A stretch of 42,360 bases of DNA from Chloroflexota bacterium (GTDB taxonomy: Bacteria; Chloroflexota; Dehalococcoidia; UBA2979), in assembly GCA_009839925.1 (NCBI GenBank), contig VXOS01000152.1, positions 1 to 42,360 of the forward strand, read 5' to 3'. Below are positions 15,994 through 23,301 of the stretch, in pieces. Position 1 is the stretch's first letter; the number at the start of each line of letters is the position of its first letter. The notes below the pieces were generated by a model. It was not told the DNA's origin, searched no databases, and saw nothing but the letters and a program-made list of their open reading frames with translations. The translations under genes were made by a program, and so were the position numbers.

Positions 15994-17181
15994 GTGAAGC
16001 TCGACATCTTTACGGAGATCCAGAAGGCCCGCGCGAGCTGGGGCGACGACCACGAACAGGACGTCATCGAGGAGTCCCTGGAGCAGGCTCGCCTCGCGGA
16101 CGAGCTCGGCTACGAGTGCTGGTGGCAGGTCGAGCACCACGGGGCCACCGAGTTCAGCTACAGCTCGGCTCCCGAGCTGCTGCTCACCGCGATCTCGCAG
16201 CAGACGAGCCGGCTGCGGCTGGGCCACTCGGGTGTGCTCGCGCCGTTCAAGGTGAACCACCCGATCCGCGTCGCCGAGCGTGCGGCGACGCTCGACCGGC
16301 TCAGTCACGGTCGCGCCGAGGTCGGATTCGCGCGATCGGGCGGCCTCGAATGGGAGACGTTCGGCGTCGACCCCGAGAGCTCGCTGGATCAGGTCCGGCA
16401 GTGCATGCAGATGGTGAAGGGGATGTGGACGGAGAGCCCCTTCTCCTTCCAGAGCGAGCTGTTCGAGATCCCCGAGCGCAACATCATCCCGAAGCCCCTG
16501 CAGCAGCCCCACCCACCGATGTGGCAGACCACCTCCAGCCCGGACTCGTTCCGGATGGCGGGTGAGCTCGGCGTCGGCGTGCTGGCCACCACGCTGATGC
16601 AGCCGCTGGACGTGATGGCGATGTTGCTTGTCGAGTACCGGGACGGCCTCAAGGACTGCGAGCCTGTCGGCGACTTCGTCAACGACCAGACCGCCGTGTT
16701 CACGTTCGTGCACTGCGCCGAGACCACGCGGGAGGCGATCGAGAGCGGAGCCGCCGCCGCCGCGATGTGGTACGTGAACTCGGCGCCCGCGGTCTTCAAG
16801 GTGGACCCCGAGATCTTCTACGACTCGATCCGCGGCGAGGTCCTTGAGGGCGCGGCCTCGCGCATCACGGTCAGCGAGGGCGAGACAGCGGCTCCGGCGA
16901 GCGACGAGGATCTGGACGACCCCAACCCGGTGGTGCGGCTGCTCCGGCACGCCGCGGCCGGGCGGGATATCTCGCCCGAGGAGGCCTACGAGACGCTCGA
17001 TCCGCTGGACTCGGTCATCATCGGCGATGTCGAGACCTGCCTGCGCAAGATGCAGCGCTACAAGGACATCGGCGTGGACCGCCTGATGTGCTTCATGCAG
17101 ATCGGCGATCTCGGGCACGACTCGATCATGCGAAGCCTGCGAATCACCGCCGAGGAGTTGATGCCCGCGCTGGCCGACTAG
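15994..17181 (+). CDS. Luciferase-like (LLM class) flavin-dependent monooxygenase
   Basis: This protein has 395 residues. GTG 15994 follows AGGAGAGGAG. The bacterial-luciferase TIM barrel is recognisable from LADELGYECWWQVEHH (the EHH signature), LGHSGVLAPFKVNHPIRVAE and ERAATLDRLSHGRAEVGFARSG segments. It uses reduced FMN or F420, and the sequence does not decide which. An acidic insertion near 300-320 (SDEDLDDPNP) precedes the C-terminal barrel strands. Co-transcription with the crotonase at 15210 suggests oxidation of a CoA-linked or ketone intermediate; this is inference. Confidence 0.9.
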   Translation: MKLDIFTEIQKARASWGDDHEQDVIEESLEQARLADELGYECWWQVEHHGATEFSYSSAPELLLTAISQQTSRLRLGHSGVLAPFKVNHPIRVAERAATLDRLSHGRAEVGFARSGGLEWETFGVDPESSLDQVRQCMQMVKGMWTESPFSFQSELFEIPERNIIPKPLQQPHPPMWQTTSSPDSFRMAGELGVGVLATTLMQPLDVMAMLLVEYRDGLKDCEPVGDFVNDQTAVFTFVHCAETTREAIESGAAAAAMWYVNSAPAVFKVDPEIFYDSIRGEVLEGAASRITVSEGETAAPASDEDLDDPNPVVRLLRHAAAGRDISPEEAYETLDPLDSVIIGDVETCLRKMQRYKDIGVDRLMCFMQIGDLGHDSIMRSLRITAEELMPALAD

Positions 17182-17230
17182 CTGTCCCCGCAGTCGCCGC
17201 CGGCTGCGTCGTGGACCGCTTCGCCCCTGA

Positions 17231-17260
17231 CCTGCAACCGCGGAGGCCGCGGGCTGCAGG
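17231..17260. terminator. Strong 12-bp hairpin after the luciferase-like gene
   Basis: CCTGCA-a-CCGCGG-agg-CCGCGG-gc-TGCAGG folds into a 12-bp interrupted stem with a 3-base loop, 50 bases after the stop. There is no T-tract, so it may act as a Rho-assisted terminator or RNA stabiliser. Confidence 0.5.
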
Positions 17261-17264
17261 CCCG

Positions 17265-17294
17265 TTGGAACCTTCCGCTGAGACCGTCGAAAAT
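17265..17294 (+). promoter_or_regulatory. Candidate promoter of the Rossmann oxidoreductase gene
   Basis: TTGGAA (17265-17270) and GAAAAT (17289-17294) are separated by 18 bases, with the ATG 36 bases further. The -10 overlaps a perfect GTCGA-aaata-TCGAC inverted repeat (17286-17300), which could be an operator. Confidence 0.4.
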
Positions 17295-17329
17295 ATCGAC
17301 AGACCCACGCTGGATAGCGGAGGACCGGG

Positions 17330-18289
17330 ATGCACGCGCCGCTGCCTGTGATCGTGCAGGGGTTGGGGCCCATCGGGCGGCTCATCGCCGAGGCCGCACT
17401 GGCGGATCCCTTCCTTGAGGTCGTCGGCGCGGTCGAGATCCGGCCGGAGCTGGCCGGACGGCCGCTCTCGGACTTCGTAGACGGCGCACCGGAGGTCGCG
17501 GTGCGGCCCACGCTCGCCGAGGCCGTGGCCGACTCGGGATCGGCGGGCGGCATCGTCCTGCATTGCACCGGCTCCTACCTCGATCGGGTCGCCCCGCAGA
17601 TCGAGGAGGCGCTGCGCCAGGGGCTGCACGTCGTCTCGACCTGCGAGGAGCTGACGTTCGCCGAGGCGCGCCACGCGGAGATCGCAGCCACTCTCGATCG
17701 GCTCGCACGAGGAGCCCAGCGCACGGTCGTCGCGACGGGCGTCAATCCCGGATTCCTGATGGACGCGCTGCCCGCCTCGCTGGCCTCGATCTCGCACAGC
17801 ATCAGGTCGGTCGTGGTGCGGCGCGTACAGGATCCATCGAGGCGGCGGACGCCCTTCCAGCAGAAGGTGGGGATGGACCTGTCACCCGAGGAGTGGGAAG
17901 AGCGGCGCGCTGCGGGCGGCTTCGGCCATGTCGGTCTCACGGAGTCGGCGCGGCTGCTCGCCGCCGCGCTGGGCTGGACGCTGGTCGACTGGCAGCACGA
18001 GATGGTCCCCTGCCGCGCGGAGCGTCAGGACCTGGTCACGGGCACCCTCGAGACGCTTGAGGGTTCGACCTCCGATGGCCGCACCGTCCGCCTACACTTC
18101 GAGGCGAATGCCGCGGTCGCCGAGGAGTACGACGAGATCGTCGTGGACGGCACGCCGCCGCTCACACTGCGGTTCGAGGGCGGGGTCTTCGGCGACGACG
18201 CGACGGTGGCGGCGGTGCTGCGGGCCGCACGCGTGATCCCGAACACGCGTCGTGGGCTTGCGACCGTACTCGACCTGCCGCTGCGCTGA
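17330..18289 (+). CDS. Dihydrodipicolinate-reductase-like NAD(P)-binding oxidoreductase
   Basis: This protein has 319 residues; ATG 17330 has GGAGGA upstream. An N-terminal Rossmann fold with VIVQGLGPIGRLIAE is followed by VLHCTGSYLDRVAPQI and a central ATGVNPGFLMDALP motif. These features mark the dihydrodipicolinate reductase/2,4-diaminopentanoate dehydrogenase-like family. Such enzymes oxidise or reduce amino- or keto-acid-like substrates with NAD(P). No lysine or diaminopimelate genes are near, so a biosynthetic DapB role is unlikely. It is separated by 38 bases from the next gene and probably co-transcribed with it. Confidence 0.8.
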   Translation: MHAPLPVIVQGLGPIGRLIAEAALADPFLEVVGAVEIRPELAGRPLSDFVDGAPEVAVRPTLAEAVADSGSAGGIVLHCTGSYLDRVAPQIEEALRQGLHVVSTCEELTFAEARHAEIAATLDRLARGAQRTVVATGVNPGFLMDALPASLASISHSIRSVVVRRVQDPSRRRTPFQQKVGMDLSPEEWEERRAAGGFGHVGLTESARLLAAALGWTLVDWQHEMVPCRAERQDLVTGTLETLEGSTSDGRTVRLHFEANAAVAEEYDEIVVDGTPPLTLRFEGGVFGDDATVAAVLRAARVIPNTRRGLATVLDLPLR

Positions 18290-18327
18290 GGCCGCTCCGC
18301 GACGCGGTACGAGAAGGCTTGACGAGC

Positions 18328-19410
18328 GTGGCTCAGACTCGACGGCGCTTCGACACCCGGCCCTTCCGCGATCGCCTCGCCGACGTCGCGCTCGACGGCG
18401 GCTACGGCGAGGTCAACGCGCGCCTCTCCGAGGCCGGCTTCGGCGACGGTCTTCCCCTTGTCCCCCCAACGGAGGAGCGCATCGGGGCAATGCTGGCCGG
18501 CGGCGGCTTCCCGGCCTACTCGCAGCTCCCGATGCTCGCGCCCGCGCGCGTCCCGCCCACGGCCTGGGAGATCGCGGCGAACGCGGTGCTGGCGGGCTGC
18601 GCGCCCGAGCATCTCTCCGTGGTCGTCGCCGCCGTCGAGGCGGTCGCCGATCCCGACTTCAACCTGACCGGCATCCAGGCAACGACCGGCGCGGCGACCC
18701 CGCTGCTGATCGTCGGCGGGCCTGTCGTCGCGGAGATCGGGATGAACGCCGGGGCGAACAGTCTGGGGCAGGGATCGCGCGCGAACGCGACGATCGGCCG
18801 AGCGCTCCGGCTGGTGCTCCAGAACGTGGGGCTCGCCGTTCCCGGCCTCTCGGACATGGCGACGCAGGGTCAGCCCGGCAAGTACACCTGGTGCGTCGCG
18901 GAGAACGAGGCCGACAACCCCTGGCCGCCGCTGCGAGTGGCGCTCGGCCTCCCCGCCGGCGCGAGCGCGGTGACCGTCGTCGGAGCCGTCGGCAACGTCG
19001 AGGTGGTGCTGCCCGCCACGAGCCCGGAGGATGTCGCCGACGTCCTCGCCGGCTCGATGACGGTCGAGGGGAATGCCGGGGGCGAGGGCACGTTCGGCGG
19101 CGGGCAGGCGCTCGTGCTGCTTCCCCCGGAGAGCGCCTGGTTCCTCGATTCGCACGGTTGGGATCGGCGGCGGCTCCAGCGCGAGCTCTTCGCGCGCGCC
19201 ACAGTGAGCTACGAGGAGCTGACCCCCGCCATCGTGGAGCGCGCGATCGTGCGCCGTCGGGAGCTCGGGCTGGCGGACGAGGGCGTCCTGCGGGTGGCCC
19301 GCACGCCAGAGGACGTACTGATCGTCGTCACCGGCGGCGTGGGAACGAAGGCGACGTTCGTCCCGACCTGGCCCGGCGGGACGCGCGCGATCACGGTCAC
19401 GTTGCCGTAG
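18328..19410 (+). CDS. Conserved protein of unknown function (DGLPLVPPT-type)
   Basis: This protein has 360 residues. GTG 18328 (AQTRRRFD) is preferred to TTG 18319 because AGAAGG is 10 bases upstream. Distinct conserved-looking stretches are GDGLPLVPPTEERI, NAVLAGCAPEH, FNLTGIQATTGAATPL, GANSLGQGSRANATIGRAL and GQPGKYTWCVAENE. I recognise this as a recurring uncharacterised family in environmental bacteria, sometimes found beside UGSC-type (seleno)proteins, but I know no assigned reaction. One Cys lies in each of the AGCAPEH and TWCVAENE motifs, and no signal peptide is evident. The context (Rossmann oxidoreductase upstream, DUF3179 lipoprotein downstream) does not define a role. Confidence 0.75.
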   Translation: MAQTRRRFDTRPFRDRLADVALDGGYGEVNARLSEAGFGDGLPLVPPTEERIGAMLAGGGFPAYSQLPMLAPARVPPTAWEIAANAVLAGCAPEHLSVVVAAVEAVADPDFNLTGIQATTGAATPLLIVGGPVVAEIGMNAGANSLGQGSRANATIGRALRLVLQNVGLAVPGLSDMATQGQPGKYTWCVAENEADNPWPPLRVALGLPAGASAVTVVGAVGNVEVVLPATSPEDVADVLAGSMTVEGNAGGEGTFGGGQALVLLPPESAWFLDSHGWDRRRLQRELFARATVSYEELTPAIVERAIVRRRELGLADEGVLRVARTPEDVLIVVTGGVGTKATFVPTWPGGTRAITVTLP

Positions 19411-19494
19411 CCCGATCTCGGCCACGGACGAGCATCGAGTCCCGCGTGAAGCTCTCGCCCGAGGGGCACGATGTTCGGGTCAGCGCCCCGCGGA

Positions 19495-19525
19495 TTGCTC
19501 GCTCCGCTCGCCGCCCCGATATGAT
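19495..19525 (+). promoter_or_regulatory. Candidate promoter of the DUF3179 lipoprotein gene
   Basis: TTGCTC (19495-19500) and TATGAT (19520-19525) are 19 bases apart, leaving a leader of roughly 50 bases before ATG 19582. The -10 is 5 of 6 to consensus; the spacer is long. Confidence 0.4.
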
Positions 19526-19581
19526 CGATCTCAGGCGTGAACCCGCGAACGCCAACCGCCGCGGAGTGCGGGGTGAGATCG

Positions 19582-20961
19582 ATGCGGCTTGCATGTCTGG
19601 CGATCGCGCTGGCGGCGGCCATCCTCGTCGCCTGTGCGGACGGGGAGGACGCGAGCCCGTCCGCTGCGCCCACCTCCGCGCCCGCGTCGCCCTCGCCCGC
19701 CCCGGGGCCGAGTGTCGAGCGAGACCTGAGCTTCCTCGCGGACTCCACCCCCGACTTCGAGACGGCGAGGATCAGGAGAGTCGGGGAGTCCGGCGATATC
19801 CGGCTCGCGTGGATGATCGTGGACATGATGCGCTTCGTCCCGCCCGGACCCTCGGGCGTCCATGGAGCACTGGTGACCGCCTTCTCGAGACTGACGGGAC
19901 AGCCCGAGGATGCCGTCGACTTCTGGGTCAAGGCCAGCAACCACCTGCTGGCGAACGACGTCCCCGCGCCGGACGGGTACCGGGAGTGGAAGGGCAGGGT
20001 CTACACCTGGTTCGTCGAGGAGTGGGCGCCGTTCTTCGACGACGCGGACGCCGAGGTCGACTGGCGCCTCATCTCCTGGGGCGGCGTGGGGATCGACGAT
20101 CGACCGATCAGAGGGTTCGAGGACCAACCGATCGAGGCGGTCGACCCGTTCTGCGGCTGTATCCCGGCGCTCGAAGATCCGGCCGTCACGGACGCCACCG
20201 GCGGGGACTGGTATCCGGACGATCGGCTGGTCTTCGGCGTCGTGTTGAAGGGCGAGGCTCGCGCCTACCCCAGGCACCAGATGCAGGTGCACGAGATGGT
20301 CAACGACACCCTCGGCGGCAGGCGAATCGCTCTCGCCTACTGCACGCTCTGCGGCACGGCCCAGGCGTTCTTCACCGACGTGCTCCCCGCTGGCGTCACG
20401 ACGCCCACGGGTACGCTCGAGTTGCGCACGTCCGGCCTGCTGTCCCGTTCGAACAAGGTGATGTTCGACCTGCATACGTCCTCGTTCTTCGACACGTTCC
20501 GGGGCCGTGCCATCAGCGGGCCGCTGCAAGAAGCCGGCGTCGAACTGGAGCCGCTCACGGTCGCCGTCGCCACGTGGGGCGAGTGGAAGGCCGGCCACCC
20601 CGGGACGACGATCGTGGCCGAGGACGGCGGCATCGGGCGGATCTATCGCGACGACCCGCTCGGAGGGCGAGACGATGACGGGCCGATCTTCCCGATCGGC
20701 GACGCGGACCCGCGCCTGCCGGTGCAGGATCAGGTCCTCGGAGTTCGCACGGACGACGTGACGGTCGCGTTTCCCGAGGTGATCGTGCGGGCGGCGCTGG
20801 CGCAGGGCCTGCCCGTCGAGCACGAGGGCGTCACGGTCGGGCTCGTCGCGGGCGCGCTTACCGCCTTCGATCGCGATGGCGAGCCGATCGCGACGCATCA
20901 GTCCTTCTGGTTCGCCTGGAGCCAGTTCTTCCCGGAGACCGAGGTGTGGTCCGGGAGCTAG
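19582..20961 (+). CDS. DUF3179 domain lipoprotein
   Basis: This protein has 459 residues. ATG 19582 is chosen because it gives a canonical lipoprotein signal (MRLACLAIALAAAILVAC, lipobox ILVAC), and a GGGGTGAG ribosome site precedes it. A low-complexity Pro/Ser/Ala linker follows the Cys, then a domain with AYCTLCGTAQAFF, the Cys-x-x-Cys-containing strand typical of DUF3179, and further HPGTTIVA and YRDDPLG motifs. The protein should be anchored at the outer face of the cytoplasmic membrane. Function is not established; the CxxC suggests metal or thiol chemistry. A CGC in DPFCGCIPAL is a second Cys pair. Confidence 0.85.
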   Translation: MRLACLAIALAAAILVACADGEDASPSAAPTSAPASPSPAPGPSVERDLSFLADSTPDFETARIRRVGESGDIRLAWMIVDMMRFVPPGPSGVHGALVTAFSRLTGQPEDAVDFWVKASNHLLANDVPAPDGYREWKGRVYTWFVEEWAPFFDDADAEVDWRLISWGGVGIDDRPIRGFEDQPIEAVDPFCGCIPALEDPAVTDATGGDWYPDDRLVFGVVLKGEARAYPRHQMQVHEMVNDTLGGRRIALAYCTLCGTAQAFFTDVLPAGVTTPTGTLELRTSGLLSRSNKVMFDLHTSSFFDTFRGRAISGPLQEAGVELEPLTVAVATWGEWKAGHPGTTIVAEDGGIGRIYRDDPLGGRDDDGPIFPIGDADPRLPVQDQVLGVRTDDVTVAFPEVIVRAALAQGLPVEHEGVTVGLVAGALTAFDRDGEPIATHQSFWFAWSQFFPETEVWSGS

Positions 20962-21004
20962 CGGGCCGGACGGAATCCGCACCGTCGCCTGCCGTAGCGC
21001 GTGC

Positions 21005-21010
21005 TAGCAT
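21005..21010 (+). promoter_or_regulatory. TAGCAT -10 element placed for a leaderless transcript
   Basis: TAGCAT ends 9 bases before GTG 21019, where no ribosome site is visible. The spacing would place transcription start at or next to the start codon. No -35 is evident. Confidence 0.3.
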
Positions 21011-21018
21011 CGCTTCCC

Positions 21019-21960
21019 GTGGCCACAGTAGCCGTCATCGGCGCCGGGGCGGTCGGCTCCTATTACGGCGCGCGCCTCGCGCAGGCCGGGCACGACGTAC
21101 GCTTTCTGCTCCGCCGCGACTACGACGCCGTCGCCGAGCGCGGGCTCCGCATCGAGTCGCACCACGGCGACTTCGCCCTCCAGCACCCCACCATCGCCCG
21201 AGACCCGGTCGCCATCGGGCCCGTGGATTGGGTGCTCTGCGGCCTCAAGAGCACCGCGCTCGCCGAAGCAGCCGCCCTGATCCGCCCCTGCCTCACGCCC
21301 GGGACGCGCGTGCTCGCCATCATGAACGGCCTCGGCATCGAGGAGCGCCTCGCCGCCTCGCTCGGCGCCGAACGTGTTTTCGGCGGCCTCGCCTTCACCT
21401 GCATCAACCGGGGCGAACCCGGCGTGGTCCACCACATCGAGTACGGCCAGATCGGCATCGCGCACCTCCGCGACGACCCGGACGAACTCGACCGCGCCCT
21501 CGCGCTCTGGCAGGACGCGACTGTCGAGGTCACTCGCCAGCCCTCGTTGCTGCGCGCGCGCTGGGAGAAGCTCTGCTGGAACGTGCCGTTCAACGGCCTC
21601 ACGGTCGCGGCCGGCGGCGTCGACACCGAGGTGATCGTCAGCAACCCCGCGCTGCGCGCCGAGGCGCGCGCGCTGATGGAGGAGGTCGTCGCGGCCGGCA
21701 ACGCCGATCTCGCCGCCGCCGGCAGCCCCGAGCGCATCGACGGCGAAGCCGTGATCACGCGGATGTTCACCCTCACCGACGTGATGGGGCCCTACCGGCC
21801 CAGCACCCTCATCGACTACCTCGAGGGCCGGGCCATCGAGGTCGACGCCATCTTTGCGGAACCCGCCCGCCGCGCGCATTACCTCGGCGTCCCGACCCCG
21901 CGGATGGAGCTGCTGACCGCGCTCCTCGCGCGGCTCGATCCGGGCACGCGCGAGGGCTGA
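21019..21960 (+). CDS. 2-dehydropantoate 2-reductase family (ApbA/PanE-like) oxidoreductase
   Basis: This protein has 313 residues from GTG 21019 (ATVAVIGAGAVGSYYG); an in-frame GTG at 21001 would add six residues. The N-terminal Rossmann motif GAGAVGSYYGARLAQAGH binds NADPH. The catalytic Lys lies in RARWEKLCWN, followed by NGLTVAAGG, as in ketopantoate reductases. The family also contains reductases for other alpha-keto acids, and with no other pantothenate gene nearby the panE role is only possible. It is the last gene before the 310-base leader of the polyketide operon. Confidence 0.88.
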   Translation: MATVAVIGAGAVGSYYGARLAQAGHDVRFLLRRDYDAVAERGLRIESHHGDFALQHPTIARDPVAIGPVDWVLCGLKSTALAEAAALIRPCLTPGTRVLAIMNGLGIEERLAASLGAERVFGGLAFTCINRGEPGVVHHIEYGQIGIAHLRDDPDELDRALALWQDATVEVTRQPSLLRARWEKLCWNVPFNGLTVAAGGVDTEVIVSNPALRAEARALMEEVVAAGNADLAAAGSPERIDGEAVITRMFTLTDVMGPYRPSTLIDYLEGRAIEVDAIFAEPARRAHYLGVPTPRMELLTALLARLDPGTREG

Positions 21961-22270
21961 TGGGGTGGCCGCCTGCGGCCCCTCGCGCCGGCTCGTCCCA
22001 GGACAACCGTTATCCGCCTGAGCGCGACGAACTCCTGCGTGAGGGTGGCGTTGTCGTCTCCTGCGTCCCCCTACTCCGCACCACTTCCCCGGACGCTACT
22101 CAGTGCAAGAAAGTACGGGAGTCATACGAAAATGAAGGTCTTCTTGACACAGGTATCACACAGTCCGCAAGGTATCATCCGCTGGTCCGGCAATACGGTC
22201 CGGAAACAGCACGGATTACCCGGCGCGCACGCTGCGCGGTGGGTGGAGTCCGACAGCAAGGAGGTCCGGA
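21961..22270 (+). promoter_or_regulatory. 310-base leader of the polyketide operon, with direct repeats
   Basis: No gene is seen here. The stretch 22100-22180 is clearly poorer in GC than its surroundings. It contains TTGACA (22144-22149), a TATCAT (22173-22178), the direct repeat AGGTATCA at 22151-22158 and 22170-22177 (19 bases apart), and GGTCCGG at 22184-22190 and 22197-22203 (13 apart). A third copy of GGTCCGG overlaps the ACP ribosome site (22263-22269). TTGACA to TATCAT is 23 bases, too long for a simple promoter, so an activator-dependent promoter is possible. Paired heptamers are the kind of site used by SARP or LuxR-type activators, but the period differs from the 11 or 22 bases usual for SARPs. 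Confidence 0.5.
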
Positions 22271-22516
22271 GTGGCATCGAACGAAGAGCGTCTGATCAGC
22301 CTTCTCGACGAGAACCTGACGATCGAAGGGCGGAACGCGGGCGATCCGATCGACCTCGATCGCAATATCGCCGAGGCCGGGGTGTCTTCCCAGGACATTG
22401 CGGCGTTTCTGAGACTCGTGAACGAGGAATTCGGCACCTCGATCTCGGCCGGCGACTGCGGCGACCTGCTCACCCCGCGCAGCCTCCTGGAGTACGTGGA
22501 CGCGAACGCGGCCTGA
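22271..22516 (+). CDS. Stand-alone acyl carrier protein
   Basis: This protein has 81 residues, starting at GTG 22271 behind a near-perfect AGGAGGT site, which suggests high expression. Helical ACP pattern: helix 1 (ERLISLLDENLTI), loop with IDLDRNIAEAG, then VSSQDIAAFLRLVNEEFG, where Ser40 takes the phosphopantetheine position of the usual DSL motif (here SSQ), and a last helix SLLEYVDANAA. It is acidic, as ACPs are. It is the first gene of the polyketide operon, followed by a phosphopantetheinyl transferase. Because the PKS ends in a KS without its own ACP, this protein may act as that module's carrier in trans; this is inference. Confidence 0.8.
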   Translation: MASNEERLISLLDENLTIEGRNAGDPIDLDRNIAEAGVSSQDIAAFLRLVNEEFGTSISAGDCGDLLTPRSLLEYVDANAA

Positions 22517-22569
22517 CCACGACAGTCGCCTGCCAGCCGCCGGAACGTGCCGAAGCTCGGACGTTCCCT

Positions 22570-23286
22570 GTGGCTCCGGTTCGAGCGCCCTGGTGGCGGC
22601 ACTACACCAGGGTCGGCTCGGCCACGGTTCTGCACGTCGACCTGGCTCCGGACCCGGAGCGAGAGTGGGCCGCGCTCGCTTGCCTGGATGAAGGCGAGCT
22701 GGCTCGGTGGAGCCGGTTCGTATACTCCGGACCACGTCGCCAGTTCGTCTTGAGCCGGGCCGCGGTCCGCGCCGTGCTCTGCGCGGAACTCGGGTGCAGG
22801 AATGACGAGTTGGCGTTCGGGGTCTCGCCGCACGGTAAGCCCTTCGCCAGGGTACGGGACCGGCAAGCCGACATCAGCTTCAGTGTCAGCCATGGCGGCT
22901 GGCACGGCCTGATCGCAATAGCACCTGGGGGACGCCTGGGCGTCGATATCGAGGAACGCGTGGAGCGCCGCAGGCTCGACCTGCTCATCGAGGCGGCCCT
23001 GGGCGAGGAGGAAACCGCCGAGGTGACCTCGGCGACCGGTTCTGAGCAGCTCCACCTGTTCTTCAAGCTCTGGACGATGAAGGAAGCCCTCGTAAAGGCT
23101 CACGGTCTTGGCATGGGGCTGGACGCGACCACGTTCGAGATCCCACGGGGAATGCGCCGCATGGACGTCAGCGGCACGCTAGTGTTACCACAGATGCCGG
23201 ACGTCACGTGGCGCCTGGAAGACCTGGGCGAGGAGCGCTTCGCGGCGGCGATCGCCCACGAGCTTGCTCCCGAAGCCAGACCGTAG
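22570..23286 (+). CDS. 4'-phosphopantetheinyl transferase, Sfp type
   Basis: This protein has about 238 residues from GTG 22570; the start is uncertain because no strong ribosome site is visible and the frame is open far upstream, overlapping the ACP gene. Sfp-type motifs are clear: FGVSPHGKPFA, SFSVSHGGWHG, the Mg-binding GVDIEERVERRR and FFKLWTMKEALVKAHG. Such enzymes attach phosphopantetheine from CoA to carrier-protein serines, here the free ACP (Ser40) and the PKS ACP (Ser1786). It follows the ACP gene by about 53 bases and precedes the hydrolase by 15. The Sfp class, rather than AcpS, fits a secondary-metabolite role. Confidence 0.92.
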   Translation: MAPVRAPWWRHYTRVGSATVLHVDLAPDPEREWAALACLDEGELARWSRFVYSGPRRQFVLSRAAVRAVLCAELGCRNDELAFGVSPHGKPFARVRDRQADISFSVSHGGWHGLIAIAPGGRLGVDIEERVERRRLDLLIEAALGEEETAEVTSATGSEQLHLFFKLWTMKEALVKAHGLGMGLDATTFEIPRGMRRMDVSGTLVLPQMPDVTWRLEDLGEERFAAAIAHELAPEARP

Positions 23287-23301
23287 CGCGGAGGCAACGC
23301 G

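Noticed and set aside
17330-18289. DapB (lysine biosynthesis) for the Rossmann protein
   Set aside because: The fold fits the wider family, but the catalytic DapB signature and lysine-pathway neighbours are not seen.
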